Positions 11,106-21,337 of a stretch of 64,000 nt of DNA are shown one piece after another; position 1 is the first letter of the stretch, and each line of letters opens with the position of its first letter. The stretch is from NCBI RefSeq assembly GCF_009857505.1, contig NZ_WWCP01000002.1:248001-312000 (forward strand), written 5' to 3'. A program made the translations under genes and the position numbers. Below the pieces are notes generated by a model. That model made no database searches. It was not told the DNA's origin and worked only from the letters and a program-made list of their open reading frames with translations. The DNA comes from Duganella lactea. GTDB lineage: Bacteria > Pseudomonadota > Gammaproteobacteria > Burkholderiales > Burkholderiaceae_D.

Positions 11106-11548
11106 AGCGCACCTCGCACGTCTTTGACGATTTCTGCGGCATCGTGCGCGATCTCGCCAATGTCCTTGTCGCGCCGGCGATCCAGCCAGCGGATAACGCC
11201 GCCGATCAGCCACCACGCTGGCAGGCCGGCCAGCACCATCACCGGACCGGCGATGAACAGCACGCCCAGCGCGGGGTCGGCTCCGTACAGCACGGTCACC
11301 GATCGCGCCGAGTCAAACAACGTCGGCCACCAGCTGTGCAACGCCATGACCGCAAACGGGCCAAAGATGCCGCTGGCGGCGATGGTGCTGGTCAGGCGCA
11401 GGAACGCCTCGCGCAGCGTGCGCGGCCACATGAACAGGAACACGAGCGCTGTGGCGGCGGCGCCCGCCAGCACCGGCACGCCGAAGATTTTGATGAGCGC
11501 GGCGCCGCCGGCGGTGGTGGTTTCGATTGCAGGCATGGTTTCTTTCAT
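11102..11548 (-). CDS. Holin-like phage membrane protein
   Basis: The 148-residue protein has hydrophobic segments at about residues 20-40, 55-80 and 95-120. A charged C-terminal tail follows (WLDRRRDKDIGEIAHD). Its place directly before the endolysin, with overlapping stop and start, argues for the holin that opens the inner membrane. I do not recognise a specific holin family, and the N-terminal part could instead be a tail-associated membrane protein. The ATG at 11548 (MKETMPAIE) is the most likely start. Confidence 0.6.
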   Translation of the reverse strand: MKETMPAIETTTAGGAALIKIFGVPVLAGAAATALVFLFMWPRTLREAFLRLTSTIAASGIFGPFAVMALHSWWPTLFDSARSVTVLYGADPALGVLFIAGPVMVLAGLPAWWLIGGVIRWLDRRRDKDIGEIAHDAAEIVKDVRGAL

Positions 11549-11598
11549 GGCGAGAGAGTCCGCCGAAGCGGATCGGGAAAATAGCACCGGCGCGCCGG

Positions 11599-11997
11599 CT
11601 ACAGGGAGTTGGCTTGAATGAACAGCGCCGTCAGGTCTAGATTGAAGTGCGCGGCAGCCGCAATCACCAGTTGGTTGTCGATCCGGAACGTGGTCGCCTC
11701 TTCGTACTCGATCAGCGCCAGGCCGCGCGCAGTCTCGTCCTGCATCTCGTTGATGAACGCGAGCACGTCTGTGCGCGAGACCCCGTTCAGATACAGCGCT
11801 TGAAGACCCTGGCGCCGCGTCACTTCTTCCGGCACCTGCACTGGCGCGGCCGGCGTCGTGAACGTGCCTGCGGCTTCGTCGTAGTAATCGCCGATCTGGC
11901 CGCCCAGATCGGCATCCAACAGGCCGGGGAACACGTCGAGGTCTTCCACCTCAATGGTATTGGCTACTCGGCCATTCTCGATAATATGAGCCCGCAT
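11599..11997 (-). CDS. Small tail-fibre-linked protein
   Basis: The 132-residue protein begins with IIENGRVANTIEV, a phrase common in small proteins encoded next to phage tail fibres. An acidic middle and a helical C-terminal half follow. It may be a fibre chaperone or a short fibre component. The start overlaps the stop of the fibre gene (TAATG), so the two are translationally coupled. No enzymatic motif is seen. Confidence 0.6.
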   Translation of the reverse strand: MRAHIIENGRVANTIEVEDLDVFPGLLDADLGGQIGDYYDEAAGTFTTPAAPVQVPEEVTRRQGLQALYLNGVSRTDVLAFINEMQDETARGLALIEYEEATTFRIDNQLVIAAAAHFNLDLTALFIQANSL

Positions 11998-13976
11998 TAG
12001 ATGTTCCCCCTAACAATGATGCGCCCGCGTGCGCCAGCGCCTGATGTAGAGACAAAGCCACTGTTGGCCTTACATCCACCACCACCACCTCCGGGCTCTA
12101 CCCCTGCCTGGGACGCCTGATTTGAAGCCATGGGCACACCAGCGCTACCCGGAAGATTTGCGTCTCCACCTTTACCACCGTAGATAGAAGTACCACCGTA
12201 CGAGGTATATTGCGTAGTGGCAGGACCGCCGGCACTGCCGCCGCCAGCCCCGCTTTTATGGGTATCCCCTCCGGGCACCGGGTTGTTAGTGCCGCTGTAA
12301 CTAGCGATGCCCCCACTGATGGTGAGTTGTGCACCAAATGGGGACGACGCCGTGGATAGTGCTGTAGCGAAATTGGTGGAACCTGCCAGTGCAGTTCCTC
12401 CAACACCTCCATTGGCAGTAGCGTATGTGCCGAACGTTGTACTGCCGCCTTGGTTGCCGTTCGACAGTTGAGAACCAGAAGCCCCGACAGCAAGCCCGCC
12501 TGCGCCTACAGTGGTGGTCACATCTGGGCTGACACTCAAAATATCGGCAACAGGAATAGTAGTAAGAATATAACTGCCGCCTGTTCCGCCAGTGGCAAAG
12601 GCTGCACTCGCGTACGCCGTAGCTGCACCACTACCACCGCCACCCCACAGCTCCAGGGTGAGACTGGTGTAGCCGGGCGGGGTCCTGAAGGAGCCCGAGG
12701 TCACGATAGTCTTTTGGAACGACACTTCGACAATCGATTTAAGCGTAAGGCTCACCTGATCCTTCATGAACAGGCGCGTCTCTCCGGTGTACATGATCCA
12801 GTTCGTGCGGTCGTCCGAAGCTGGGATGGTGATATCGCCGCTACCGCTATTCCGGATCCAGACTGACCAGCTCGCGGGAAGGTTGGCCAGATTGTCGAAA
12901 GTCTGCGTGAAAGTGCCACTGGTGATGTCGATGAATTTCCCGGTGTCGGACCGCGTCAGCATGACGTTGGCCGTGCGCGTGACATACGTAGCACCGCCGA
13001 TCACCGGCGCACCATCCGCTTTGAAGATCGACACGTCCATCTTGGTACTGGTTTCGGCAAAAATCTCCAGCCGGTCGCCGACCGTGGTCGTGTAATCCAC
13101 GCCGCCAGGCAGCACCAGGTTTGCGCCATTGATCAGCGGCGTAGCGGCGGCGGCAATCAGCGTGAACTTGGCGCCAGGCTGCGGTGACTCACCGAGGCTG
13201 ACAACAGCCGTCGCGCCGACCAGCGTTGCGGAATTGCCGTCAGCGGCCCAAATGTTGATCGTGGCAGCAGCGGTGATGTTCGCAGCCTTCCGCTCGACCA
13301 ACTGTCCGGTCAGGCTGCCGCCGTTCACGCCGCCAGTCAAACCTTGGATGCCCTGTTTGCCTTGCTGTCCACCCGGCCCAATGACCCAGTCCGCTCGCGT
13401 GCCAGCACCCTCGACGCCATCGACCATCACCGTCAGGGCAGTGCCGACATAGCTCTTCACCGTGCCGAACATGCGGATGCCAGGTGCGCCCTTGCTGGTG
13501 ATGGCCACGACCTCGCCCTCCGGGAACTGCTTGCCGCCGCCGATGACGAACACTTTGTCGCCGGTGCCGGCCGCAATCGAGGTCGCACTGGTCGCCGTCA
13601 GGCTGGTGGCGGCGACAGCGGCAGCGGTGGCGCTGTTTTGCGCAGCGGTTGCGGAGCTGGCGGCGGCCGTGGCGCTGTTCGACGACGCCAGAGCATAGCC
13701 GCCTGCATCTGATGCGGCCTGCTGGGCGGCCGCACGGTGGCCCGACGCCTGGGTGGCGCTGGTGGCTGCGGCTTGGGCATTGCTGTCGGTTGCGGCGGCC
13801 AGCGTCTGCACGGCCAGCGCATTCGCATATACGTTGTCGCCAAGTGCGTTCATCTGGATGCCGAACGGACCTTGCGCCGCCGCAAAAGCATCCGCTTCGG
13901 GGTCGAAGTCATCCGGCCGATCAATGGAGGGTGCCACCGGCAAAGCGTCCGCATGGACTGGAGCAGTAATGGCCAT
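11997..13976 (-). CDS. Glycine-rich tail fibre / receptor-binding protein
   Basis: The 659-residue protein has an N-terminal virion-attachment part, then an Ala/Ser/Thr-rich coiled stretch (about residues 55-130) with repeats such as AASSATAAQNSATAAA. A short collagen-like turn follows (GPGGQQGKQGIQG, near residue 203). The C-terminal third is a glycine-rich domain (from about residue 440) like the receptor-binding tips of many siphophages. It should bind the host surface. It overlaps the neighbours on both sides by a few bases. The low-complexity parts are where such proteins recombine, so host range may vary here. Confidence 0.8.
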   Translation of the reverse strand: MAITAPVHADALPVAPSIDRPDDFDPEADAFAAAQGPFGIQMNALGDNVYANALAVQTLAAATDSNAQAAATSATQASGHRAAAQQAASDAGGYALASSNSATAAASSATAAQNSATAAAVAATSLTATSATSIAAGTGDKVFVIGGGKQFPEGEVVAITSKGAPGIRMFGTVKSYVGTALTVMVDGVEGAGTRADWVIGPGGQQGKQGIQGLTGGVNGGSLTGQLVERKAANITAAATINIWAADGNSATLVGATAVVSLGESPQPGAKFTLIAAAATPLINGANLVLPGGVDYTTTVGDRLEIFAETSTKMDVSIFKADGAPVIGGATYVTRTANVMLTRSDTGKFIDITSGTFTQTFDNLANLPASWSVWIRNSGSGDITIPASDDRTNWIMYTGETRLFMKDQVSLTLKSIVEVSFQKTIVTSGSFRTPPGYTSLTLELWGGGGSGAATAYASAAFATGGTGGSYILTTIPVADILSVSPDVTTTVGAGGLAVGASGSQLSNGNQGGSTTFGTYATANGGVGGTALAGSTNFATALSTASSPFGAQLTISGGIASYSGTNNPVPGGDTHKSGAGGGSAGGPATTQYTSYGGTSIYGGKGGDANLPGSAGVPMASNQASQAGVEPGGGGGGCKANSGFVSTSGAGARGRIIVRGNI

Positions 13977-15040
13977 TACATCTCCTCCACTTGCAGGGTG
14001 ATGACGCCGTAGTCAAAGCCTTTCAGGTTCAAGCTGAACTCCTTGTGAATGCCAAAAATGAATAGGGGCTCGAACCAGTCGAGCGTGAAGTCGTCGAGGC
14101 CGGACCAGATGGCCGGGCGGCCGTTCAGCTGTTCGCGCAGCTTCATGATCTGGCTGGTCAGCGACTTGTCGAACCACACCTGCAGGTCGACCTTCGGCAC
14201 CGACCGCTCCGGATCGAGCGACAGGTTGCCGAACTTGTCGCGCTCGACGTTCGAGAAGTTGAGGTGATCCGATGTCGCCTCATATTGCGCATCGCCGATG
14301 TAGACGGCGTTGCCGATGATGATGCCGCCCACCGCGCGCCGGCCAGCGGCGGGCTTGCTGACGGTCACGGAGATGCGCGAATTGCGATACGGCGGCAGGT
14401 CGTAGTACTGCACGCTGGTGCGGCTTTCAAACGAGCCGAAATACCAGGCTTTCCAGCCGCGGCTTTTCCGCTTGCTGAGGTTTGCTGTGACCGAATACTT
14501 CTCCACTCCGCCGACCGTTTGCTTGATGGTGATAGTTCGCGCATCGAGTCCTATCACAGCAATCGTGTTTGCGCGATCGGTCAGCTGGATCTCCTGCACG
14601 ATATCGACCGGCGCCTCGGCCTGGGTGTTGCGCAGATCATCGAAGGCCGCCCACTTGTTGGTCGGCATCTTGAGGTCAAGCCAGGCTGTGCCGGTCGCAA
14701 GCGGCTGATTGAGATTCGGGCCATCGATCCGCGACTCGTATACCAGATGAGCAACAGGATCGATCACCCGATCATTCAATGCGTAGGTTCGCGTGGGGTC
14801 GTAGACCGAGTAAGTCGTGCCGATGTTCTGCCACCACGTAGGGCTGGTCGCCGGCGCGTGGCCGGCATTCGCAGCTTGCAGCGATTTCCAGACCGTGATC
14901 AAACCACCGACGACCCCGGTGCTTGCGGTGGCGCCCAGGGCATACGTCGTGTCCATCGCGTGCATTGCCGGTGGCGCCTCCACCAGCGTGCTGCTGACCA
15001 GCATTGCGTCGGTGACTGTGATTGGAACGGTTACTCTCAT
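13976..15040 (-). CDS. Tail-tip protein downstream of the tape measure
   Basis: The 354-residue protein follows the tape measure with a 4-bp overlap. A carbohydrate-binding-like stretch lies near residue 80 (YDPTRTYALNDRVIDP, then LVYESRIDG), as in chitin-binding type 5/12 modules. The second half is beta-rich and ends in NLKGFDYGVITLQVEEM. I infer a distal tail or baseplate role. It is the only gene between the tape measure and the fibre, where lambda-like phages carry four or more tip genes, so it may combine several functions. Confidence 0.65.
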   Translation of the reverse strand: MRVTVPITVTDAMLVSSTLVEAPPAMHAMDTTYALGATASTGVVGGLITVWKSLQAANAGHAPATSPTWWQNIGTTYSVYDPTRTYALNDRVIDPVAHLVYESRIDGPNLNQPLATGTAWLDLKMPTNKWAAFDDLRNTQAEAPVDIVQEIQLTDRANTIAVIGLDARTITIKQTVGGVEKYSVTANLSKRKSRGWKAWYFGSFESRTSVQYYDLPPYRNSRISVTVSKPAAGRRAVGGIIIGNAVYIGDAQYEATSDHLNFSNVERDKFGNLSLDPERSVPKVDLQVWFDKSLTSQIMKLREQLNGRPAIWSGLDDFTLDWFEPLFIFGIHKEFSLNLKGFDYGVITLQVEEM

Positions 15041-18000
15041 GCGGTCGCTTCCTCTTTGGTGGATGCGTAGATCCGATCATTACGAATGACACGCTTGAAC
15101 AGGCCCGTGCTGGTTTCGCTGCTATTGGCCGTGCGTTCGCCGGCGGCTCGCAACTGCGCCATTTCGCGGCGCATTTCTCGCATCTCCGCAAGCAGCTCGC
15201 TGTTGTCACCTCCGCCGCGCAGCATCGACGCCGTTTGCGTGGCGTTGAAAATACGCGACGGGCCGGTCGCCTCCAACTCCGGACCGTTCTCGCCCACGAT
15301 ACGTAGGCCGCCCAGGTGAAGACCACCGGTGGCGAACCCGGGAATTCCATGCAGCTTTTTGTATTCCTCGCTATCCATGAAACCGGCACGGATTTGCTCA
15401 AGCGTCTGCCCTGCGGCAAGCGCTTGCTCCCAAGCGTTCACGCCGGCGGCGTCGCCGGCGCGCCCCAGAAGAGTTCGATAGAGCTCTTGAATCTTGGCCT
15501 CGTCAGAATTTGCGATGGCGCCGACTACGTTGACACCCTTCGCCGCCTCAGACTTCCAGTAATCAATCTCGCTTGCCGTTGCATCTCGACCAAGATATTG
15601 CTTGTAGGCGTCTGCTGTAGTCGCACCGGCGTTGGCCACCGGGTTGGCAGAAGCGGCCTTGAGAGAAGCGGCGAGCGCGGCAAGCGCCTCCGGGATCGAA
15701 GCGACGCCCGCGCGAATGCCGTTGAGCGTATCGACCTGCGACTTAGCCTGATCCAGCATGGCGTCGAGCCTGACCAGCTCTTTTTTGTGAGCCTCGTCCA
15801 ATGCGGTCTTCTGGTCCTTGATCGCCTTCAGCGTCAACTGCTCGGTCGACAGCTGGGCATCGCTGAAGACAGCCAGGCCAGCAACGTTGTTCCTCGTGGT
15901 GTACAGATCGCGCTGGTAGTCGAGATACGAGCCGAACTGGCCGGTCGCGTCCTTGCTCACAGTGGACAGCGCCTTTTTCAGGCTGTCGGCGTCCGGCAGC
16001 GGGCCGCCGGCCTTAGCAATGGCCAGCGCTGCGGCGATCTGCGCTTGTGCGGCCTGGCGCTCGGCTTTTTCCTGTCCGGGGACCTGCATGCCATCCAAGG
16101 TTGAGTGCAATGCATCCGACAGGCTTTGCAGATTTGAGACGGAGCCACTCACCTTATCGAGGCTCACCTGGAGACCATCTGCCGCCGACTGGTAGATGGC
16201 TGCCAGCGCATCCTTTTCGCGCCCGATCGCGGATTGGAGGTCGCCGTAGGCATTCGACACAGCATCGATGAGCGCCTTTGCCATCGCTGCCTGCGCGGCC
16301 GTCGCGGCCGCTTCCGCTGCCGCAACCGCTTTCAGCGCCGCCAAGCGGTCGTATAGCGCGACCGTGCTGGCCGCCATCCCGGCGGTCTCCATCGCACGCA
16401 CCTGCTCGGCCGACATGCTTGCCTTGAGGATGGCATCGATCTGCTGCTGGTAGCCGGCATTCGTGTTCGCCAGCGCTTGCGCGGCCGCCTGCTCCTCCTT
16501 CAGCGCGGACAGGCGGTCGTAGAGCGCGACGGTGGACGCGGCCATGCCGGCAGTCTCAAGAGCTCGCACCGCCGCCTCACCCTCGCGCGCCGCCAGCAGT
16601 TGATCGATTTGGTGCTGGTAATTCGCGTTGGTGCTGGCCAGCGCCTCGGCGGCAGCGGCGGCCGTCTCGATGGCATCCTTGGCGGCCTGGGCAGCCTGCA
16701 CCTGGTCGTACAGTGCCTGGTTGTGGCTGTCGATCGCAGAGCGCGCCTTGGCTGCCAGCTGTTCCTGCGTCATGATCAGCTCGTCGAGCTTGCTCTGCAG
16801 GTCGGTGCGCTCGTCGGCGATTTCTTGCTCTGATTTGGTCAAGTCGACCGTGGCGGCATGGGTTTTCGCAAACGCTTCGGACAGAGCCAGGAGTGCAGCG
16901 TACTGCTGCGCACCTGCTTCGGTCGCCAACGCACCGGAGTTGGCGATGCCCAGCACGTACTCCTTGAACTTGTCGCGGGTGTCTAGGCTTTGCAGACCCA
17001 TCGCCGCCAGCTGGTCAGTGACGTATTTCTGCACCGGCGCAAGGCGTTCAGCCTGCGTCAGGAAGTTATCATTGAAGCCACTCTGCTGACTGGCCAGCTT
17101 ATCAATGCCCCCGGTAAGCTCTATGAGACGCTCGCGAGCGGCGATGCTGGCTAAGCCGGTTTGGCCGAACGTGGCGCCGCTGGACGCAAGGATGGCGTCG
17201 AGGTTTGCATAGTTTGATGCGATGCGGGTGAGCGTCTCGAAATAGCCCTCTCCCACCTTCTGGAACTGCCCCAGATCGGGAATCGCGAACTGCGCCATCT
17301 GATCCCCAAGCTTAGAGAACACGGCTTCGAGTTGCTCTTGGATCTGCTCACCAGTCAGCCCCTTCAGACTGATCTTGCCGAGGTCGACCACAAAGGAATT
17401 GAGGCGCGCGGTGAAGGCGTCGCCACCCACGCCCAGCAGCACCGCCGACTGGTTGATGCTGTCGGACAAGCCCAGGATGACCTTGGTGAACTGATCATCT
17501 ACCTGAGCACCCAAGTCCTTCAGCGCGGCATTGTGCTTGTCGCTGCTGAACCAACCTCCCTTCTTAGTGGTGTCCGTGTACTGGTCCGCATTTACGCCGC
17601 CAGTTGCGATTCCGGAAACGGTGTTCTTGCCCACCACGATGCCTGTATCGTCGACGGTGGTGGCGCCACCGAAGATCGAACCAACCAGCTTGCCGACGGT
17701 GCCACCCAGGACGCCGCCGATCAGCGGAATATTGCCAAGCACAGATTGGGTCAGCGCCTGTGCGCTACCAACGGTATCGGCCGCCACATTGCCAGTGATG
17801 CCGGTGGTACGAACAACAAGACTACCCAGGCCGGCAATATTGTTGTCGATGCTCTTGAGCGTCGCTAGCATGCCGGCGGTATGGGACAGCTCAACGCTGG
17901 TGTTTTCCGCCGTGAGTGCGATGGCGCGGGAAATAGAATCGGACTTTGCACTGGAGTCGCCAAGTACCGAGCCGGTGCCTTGTGCGTCCTGGCGCTGCTG

Positions 18001-21000
18001 CGCCACATTCGCGCCGCCACCACCCAAGCTACCAGCCACTTTTGCCCCGATCGCAACCACTGCCGCCAGCGTGGCGGCGCCGGCGGCCAGATTCAGTGGG
18101 AATGGCAGGGATGCGATGGCTTTCACTACGGCAGTAACACCCCAGGCGCTCGCCTCGGTTGCGGCCAATCCGGTCGATGCTGCGGTCGTCGCAGCCTCCC
18201 CGGTCAGCTTGGTTGCATTCAGGGCCGTGTTAGCCGCAACCTCACCTTCTTTGTAGAAGATCTTCTTGACCATCGACTCGACGGCCATTGCCATTTCGTA
18301 GGCGCGGAAAGCCTTCTCGGTGGCCTCCAGTACCTTGTAGCCCTTGGAGTTCTCGCTGAAGAATCCCTTGGCGGCGCCAGCCATGTCACCATACGACTTA
18401 ATCTGAGCCTGTGCTGATGCCTTCGACGCGGCAATTTCGGCTTGAGCGATCTTCTCCGCGCTGCTTTTTGGATCGGCTTTTACCGCGGCCAACTGCGCGG
18501 CGATGGCCTGTTGTTGGACGGCGTACCCGGTCAGTGCCGTGGTCAGACCGCCGATGGCGGACCCGACGCGGCCGAACGATTCCGCCATGCCCTGCGCCGC
18601 TTGACGGGCGGCATCATCCACGGCTTGAAGGATCTTCAGCAGGCGCTCAGCTTGAGCAACATCAGTGCCGGTGTCGAGACCTTGCAGCGTCTTCTGCGCC
18701 TTCGTCAAGCGCGAGTACGCGGCGATCTTCATGTCGATGTCGGCGACCGCCTTCTCGCTCCCCTCGATACCTGCCAGTGCCGCCTTTTGCTCTTCGAGCA
18801 ACGCGATGGTTGACTCGGTAACGGCCGATGGCAGTTTGTTGTATGCAGCGATCTGGCGCTCGGTTGCGTCGATCTGGTCGTTGATGGCGACAATCTCCTT
18901 CCGACTGGCTGCCTCAGCGTCGCGGGCTGGCTTGTCTTTGTCATACGCATAGGCGCTTGACAGCTGATCGGCAGCTACCAGCGACGCGCGCAGGGCTTCG
19001 GTGCGCTGAGCGCCGAGGTCCTTGATCTTCGCGTTGTTGGCGATCCGTTCGGCAGCATCTTTGCCGTTGTAAGCCGACAGCGCGGCGATTTCCGCATCGA
19101 AGATTGCGGCCGCATCCTTCCCAGCGGCCAGCGCGGCCGCGTGCTTGGCGTTGTACACCTCGGTGTCGCCGGCCAAACCTTGGCGATTTAGTTCGGTGAT
19201 ACGGGCCACGCCCTCAACACGCAGGTTGCGCTCGTGCTCAATGCCGGCCTTGATCGCTTCAACACGAGCTTCAACAGTAGCTTTCGCCGTCGCAGCACCA
19301 TCCTTGTCGATGAACTTCGCGCGAACGAGCTTCTCCATTTCTGGTGGGATTTCACCGAATTGCTTCTTCAGCTTGTCCAGCTCGGCGGCGAGACGTTGGG
19401 CTGCAGTGCCGTTCTCGCCATACCACTTCGTCAACTGCTGAGCACGAGTACCTTCCTTCGCCAGCCTGTCAATAGCATCGTCCTTCGCCATTTTCTGGCG
19501 GAGTTCAACAATGCCATTCTCGAGTCTGAGTTTCTCCGAAAAGAACTGGGTCCACGATTGCCCCTTTTCGAGGGTCATGGACGAGTTCATAGAATCAAGC
19601 TTTTTCTGTGCCGCATCGATCTGGTTGATAACGGGCAGATTCTTGTCTGCTTGCGGTTTCGACATGCCGCTGTTTTGCAGCTCGATCAACTTTTCGTTTT
19701 TTGCGATGCGCTCATCGAGCCCCTTAATGATGCGGACCTGCGCCTGTTCAAATGACTCAACTGCTTGCTTGTTGCCATCTTCGGACTTCTTCCCCCACAC
19801 CGACCAAGCAGTCGCAGCTAGACCCAGCAAGGTAATGACGGCGCCGATAGGACCACCCAGGAAGCCAATCGTGCGGCTTAGCAACCCGACCGATGCGACG
19901 GCCGCGCCGTTCGCTGCCGTGAGCGTGGCTTGCGCAGCGGCCTGAGCGGCAGTAGCCGCAGTGACCTGCGCGCTAACGCGAGTCTGCTGCTGCCCGAGGA
20001 TGGCCAGTTGGGCCAGCGATGCCGAGCGCGCCTGCTCGGCGATTGCAAGATCAGCTTGCAGACCACGGCGCAGCGCCTCCTGCACATTCAACTCGCGCGT
20101 CGAGTCGCGCAGTACGCGCAATGCCGTGCTGAGCGCGCCGGCGGCGGTCGATGCCGCGATAGCTGCGCGGGCCTGGGCAATGCTTGCCTCCGTGTTTGCG
20201 ATAGATGCCTGTGTTGCCGACATATTAGCGTTCGCGACCGCGAGGCGCGCCACCGTCTCTTCGCGTGCTACGACGATTGATGCTTGGGTGGCAGCCAAGC
20301 CAGCGGTGGTCGCGGCGGTGCTCACCACCTCAGCTTCCGCACTGGCAATAGTGGCGGCGCGTGCCGCATTCGCCGCGGCAACTTGGGCGTAGATTGCGGT
20401 GATATGCTCGTAGGTCTTCATAGTCCATGCGGTGAGCCAATTCACTATTGCAACGGCCATGACCGTGCCAGCAACGCCAGCCAGCAAGTTGAGATTCCGC
20501 GCCAACGCCTCGATCCCGGTCGTCAGCGCCATCACGGTACCGCTGGCCTTCGCCTGGGTGCCAATGAACTCCATGACGCTGTTCTTCAGCACGGTGAATG
20601 AGCCGCCGATGGTCTGGATTTGCTTCGACTCTTCCTTCAGAGGGTCGAGGGACTTCGGGAGGACTTCGGACATGACCCGGGTTGTGAGTAACCCCTCTTC
20701 CGCCATCTTCTTTAGTGCCCCAATCGGCACACCTAAGCCATCGGCGAGCGCTTTCATGAGACGCGGTGCGGCCTCGTTCACGGCATTGAATTCTTCGCCG
20801 CGCAATGCACCGGCGGCGAAAGCCTGGGAAAGCTGCAGCTGCGCCGATGCCGACTCGGCGGCCGTGGCGCCAGACACCTTCAGCGCGAGGTTGACGGTCT
20901 CCGTGATGGCCGCGACCTGCTTCTGCTGCACGCCCAGCTCCCGCGTGCCGTTGGAAATCCGGGCGTACAGCATGCCGGTCGCGGCCAGATCCTGCTGAGC

Positions 21001-21300
21001 AGTATTAGCGATGCGGCGCACATCGTCCACAGCAGCGGCATACTCGCGCTGCGACTGGGTGGCCAGTTGCAACTGCGCGGTGAACTTCGTGTATTCGTCG
21101 GCCATCCGGATGATCGCGCCCACGCCGGCACCGACGCCCAGCAGTTGGAGTGCCTGCGACAGCTTGCGCGTCACCACGTCCAGGCTGGCCGCCTGCTGCT
21201 CGGCGCGCGCGCCGGAATCACGCATGCGTTCGAGCGACTGCGCGGCGGTCAGCGCTTCGCGGGAATCGATCCGAATTCCCAGGGTGGCGATATCAACCAT
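15037..21300 (-). CDS. Tape measure protein, 2087 residues
   Basis: The N-terminal 220 residues match the TMP_3-type tape-measure domain (LQLATQSQREYAAAVDDV, then GEEFNAVNEAAPRLMKALA). Hydrophobic segments occur at about residues 265-290 and in later blocks, and long Ala/Gln-rich coiled coils fill the middle. A 56-residue unit containing ETAGMAASTVALYDRL is duplicated at about residues 1560-1660. A DUF4214-like pair of repeats lies at about 1894-1980 (LLGRAGDAAGVNAWEQAL). The C-terminal GLRIVGENGPELEATG motif is typical of tape measures. By the usual scaling of length to residues, the tail would be roughly 300 nm, about twice that of lambda. Confidence 0.95.
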   Translation of the reverse strand: MVDIATLGIRIDSREALTAAQSLERMRDSGARAEQQAASLDVVTRKLSQALQLLGVGAGVGAIIRMADEYTKFTAQLQLATQSQREYAAAVDDVRRIANTAQQDLAATGMLYARISNGTRELGVQQKQVAAITETVNLALKVSGATAAESASAQLQLSQAFAAGALRGEEFNAVNEAAPRLMKALADGLGVPIGALKKMAEEGLLTTRVMSEVLPKSLDPLKEESKQIQTIGGSFTVLKNSVMEFIGTQAKASGTVMALTTGIEALARNLNLLAGVAGTVMAVAIVNWLTAWTMKTYEHITAIYAQVAAANAARAATIASAEAEVVSTAATTAGLAATQASIVVAREETVARLAVANANMSATQASIANTEASIAQARAAIAASTAAGALSTALRVLRDSTRELNVQEALRRGLQADLAIAEQARSASLAQLAILGQQQTRVSAQVTAATAAQAAAQATLTAANGAAVASVGLLSRTIGFLGGPIGAVITLLGLAATAWSVWGKKSEDGNKQAVESFEQAQVRIIKGLDERIAKNEKLIELQNSGMSKPQADKNLPVINQIDAAQKKLDSMNSSMTLEKGQSWTQFFSEKLRLENGIVELRQKMAKDDAIDRLAKEGTRAQQLTKWYGENGTAAQRLAAELDKLKKQFGEIPPEMEKLVRAKFIDKDGAATAKATVEARVEAIKAGIEHERNLRVEGVARITELNRQGLAGDTEVYNAKHAAALAAGKDAAAIFDAEIAALSAYNGKDAAERIANNAKIKDLGAQRTEALRASLVAADQLSSAYAYDKDKPARDAEAASRKEIVAINDQIDATERQIAAYNKLPSAVTESTIALLEEQKAALAGIEGSEKAVADIDMKIAAYSRLTKAQKTLQGLDTGTDVAQAERLLKILQAVDDAARQAAQGMAESFGRVGSAIGGLTTALTGYAVQQQAIAAQLAAVKADPKSSAEKIAQAEIAASKASAQAQIKSYGDMAGAAKGFFSENSKGYKVLEATEKAFRAYEMAMAVESMVKKIFYKEGEVAANTALNATKLTGEAATTAASTGLAATEASAWGVTAVVKAIASLPFPLNLAAGAATLAAVVAIGAKVAGSLGGGGANVAQQRQDAQGTGSVLGDSSAKSDSISRAIALTAENTSVELSHTAGMLATLKSIDNNIAGLGSLVVRTTGITGNVAADTVGSAQALTQSVLGNIPLIGGVLGGTVGKLVGSIFGGATTVDDTGIVVGKNTVSGIATGGVNADQYTDTTKKGGWFSSDKHNAALKDLGAQVDDQFTKVILGLSDSINQSAVLLGVGGDAFTARLNSFVVDLGKISLKGLTGEQIQEQLEAVFSKLGDQMAQFAIPDLGQFQKVGEGYFETLTRIASNYANLDAILASSGATFGQTGLASIAARERLIELTGGIDKLASQQSGFNDNFLTQAERLAPVQKYVTDQLAAMGLQSLDTRDKFKEYVLGIANSGALATEAGAQQYAALLALSEAFAKTHAATVDLTKSEQEIADERTDLQSKLDELIMTQEQLAAKARSAIDSHNQALYDQVQAAQAAKDAIETAAAAAEALASTNANYQHQIDQLLAAREGEAAVRALETAGMAASTVALYDRLSALKEEQAAAQALANTNAGYQQQIDAILKASMSAEQVRAMETAGMAASTVALYDRLAALKAVAAAEAAATAAQAAMAKALIDAVSNAYGDLQSAIGREKDALAAIYQSAADGLQVSLDKVSGSVSNLQSLSDALHSTLDGMQVPGQEKAERQAAQAQIAAALAIAKAGGPLPDADSLKKALSTVSKDATGQFGSYLDYQRDLYTTRNNVAGLAVFSDAQLSTEQLTLKAIKDQKTALDEAHKKELVRLDAMLDQAKSQVDTLNGIRAGVASIPEALAALAASLKAASANPVANAGATTADAYKQYLGRDATASEIDYWKSEAAKGVNVVGAIANSDEAKIQELYRTLLGRAGDAAGVNAWEQALAAGQTLEQIRAGFMDSEEYKKLHGIPGFATGGLHLGGLRIVGENGPELEATGPSRIFNATQTASMLRGGGDNSELLAEMREMRREMAQLRAAGERTANSSETSTGLFKRVIRNDRIYASTKEEATA
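16330..16640 (-). repeat. Tandem 56-codon duplication inside the tape measure gene
   Basis: Two copies of a unit encoding ETAGMAASTVALYDRL and its flanks lie exactly 168 bp apart. Each copy is preceded by a related NxxYQxQID stretch. The in-frame duplication lengthens the tape measure, and thus probably the tail, without disturbing the coiled coil. Confidence 0.7.
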
Positions 21301-21316
21301 TGATGCCCCAAAAGAA

Positions 21317-21337
21317 AAGCCGCCCCATGGACGGCTT
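21317..21337 (-). terminator. Stem-loop between chaperone and tape measure genes
   Basis: The arms AAGCCG / CGGCTT are followed by a T-rich run on the leftward strand. The 6-bp stem is weak and may act as an attenuator or RNA-processing signal rather than a true terminator. Confidence 0.4.
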
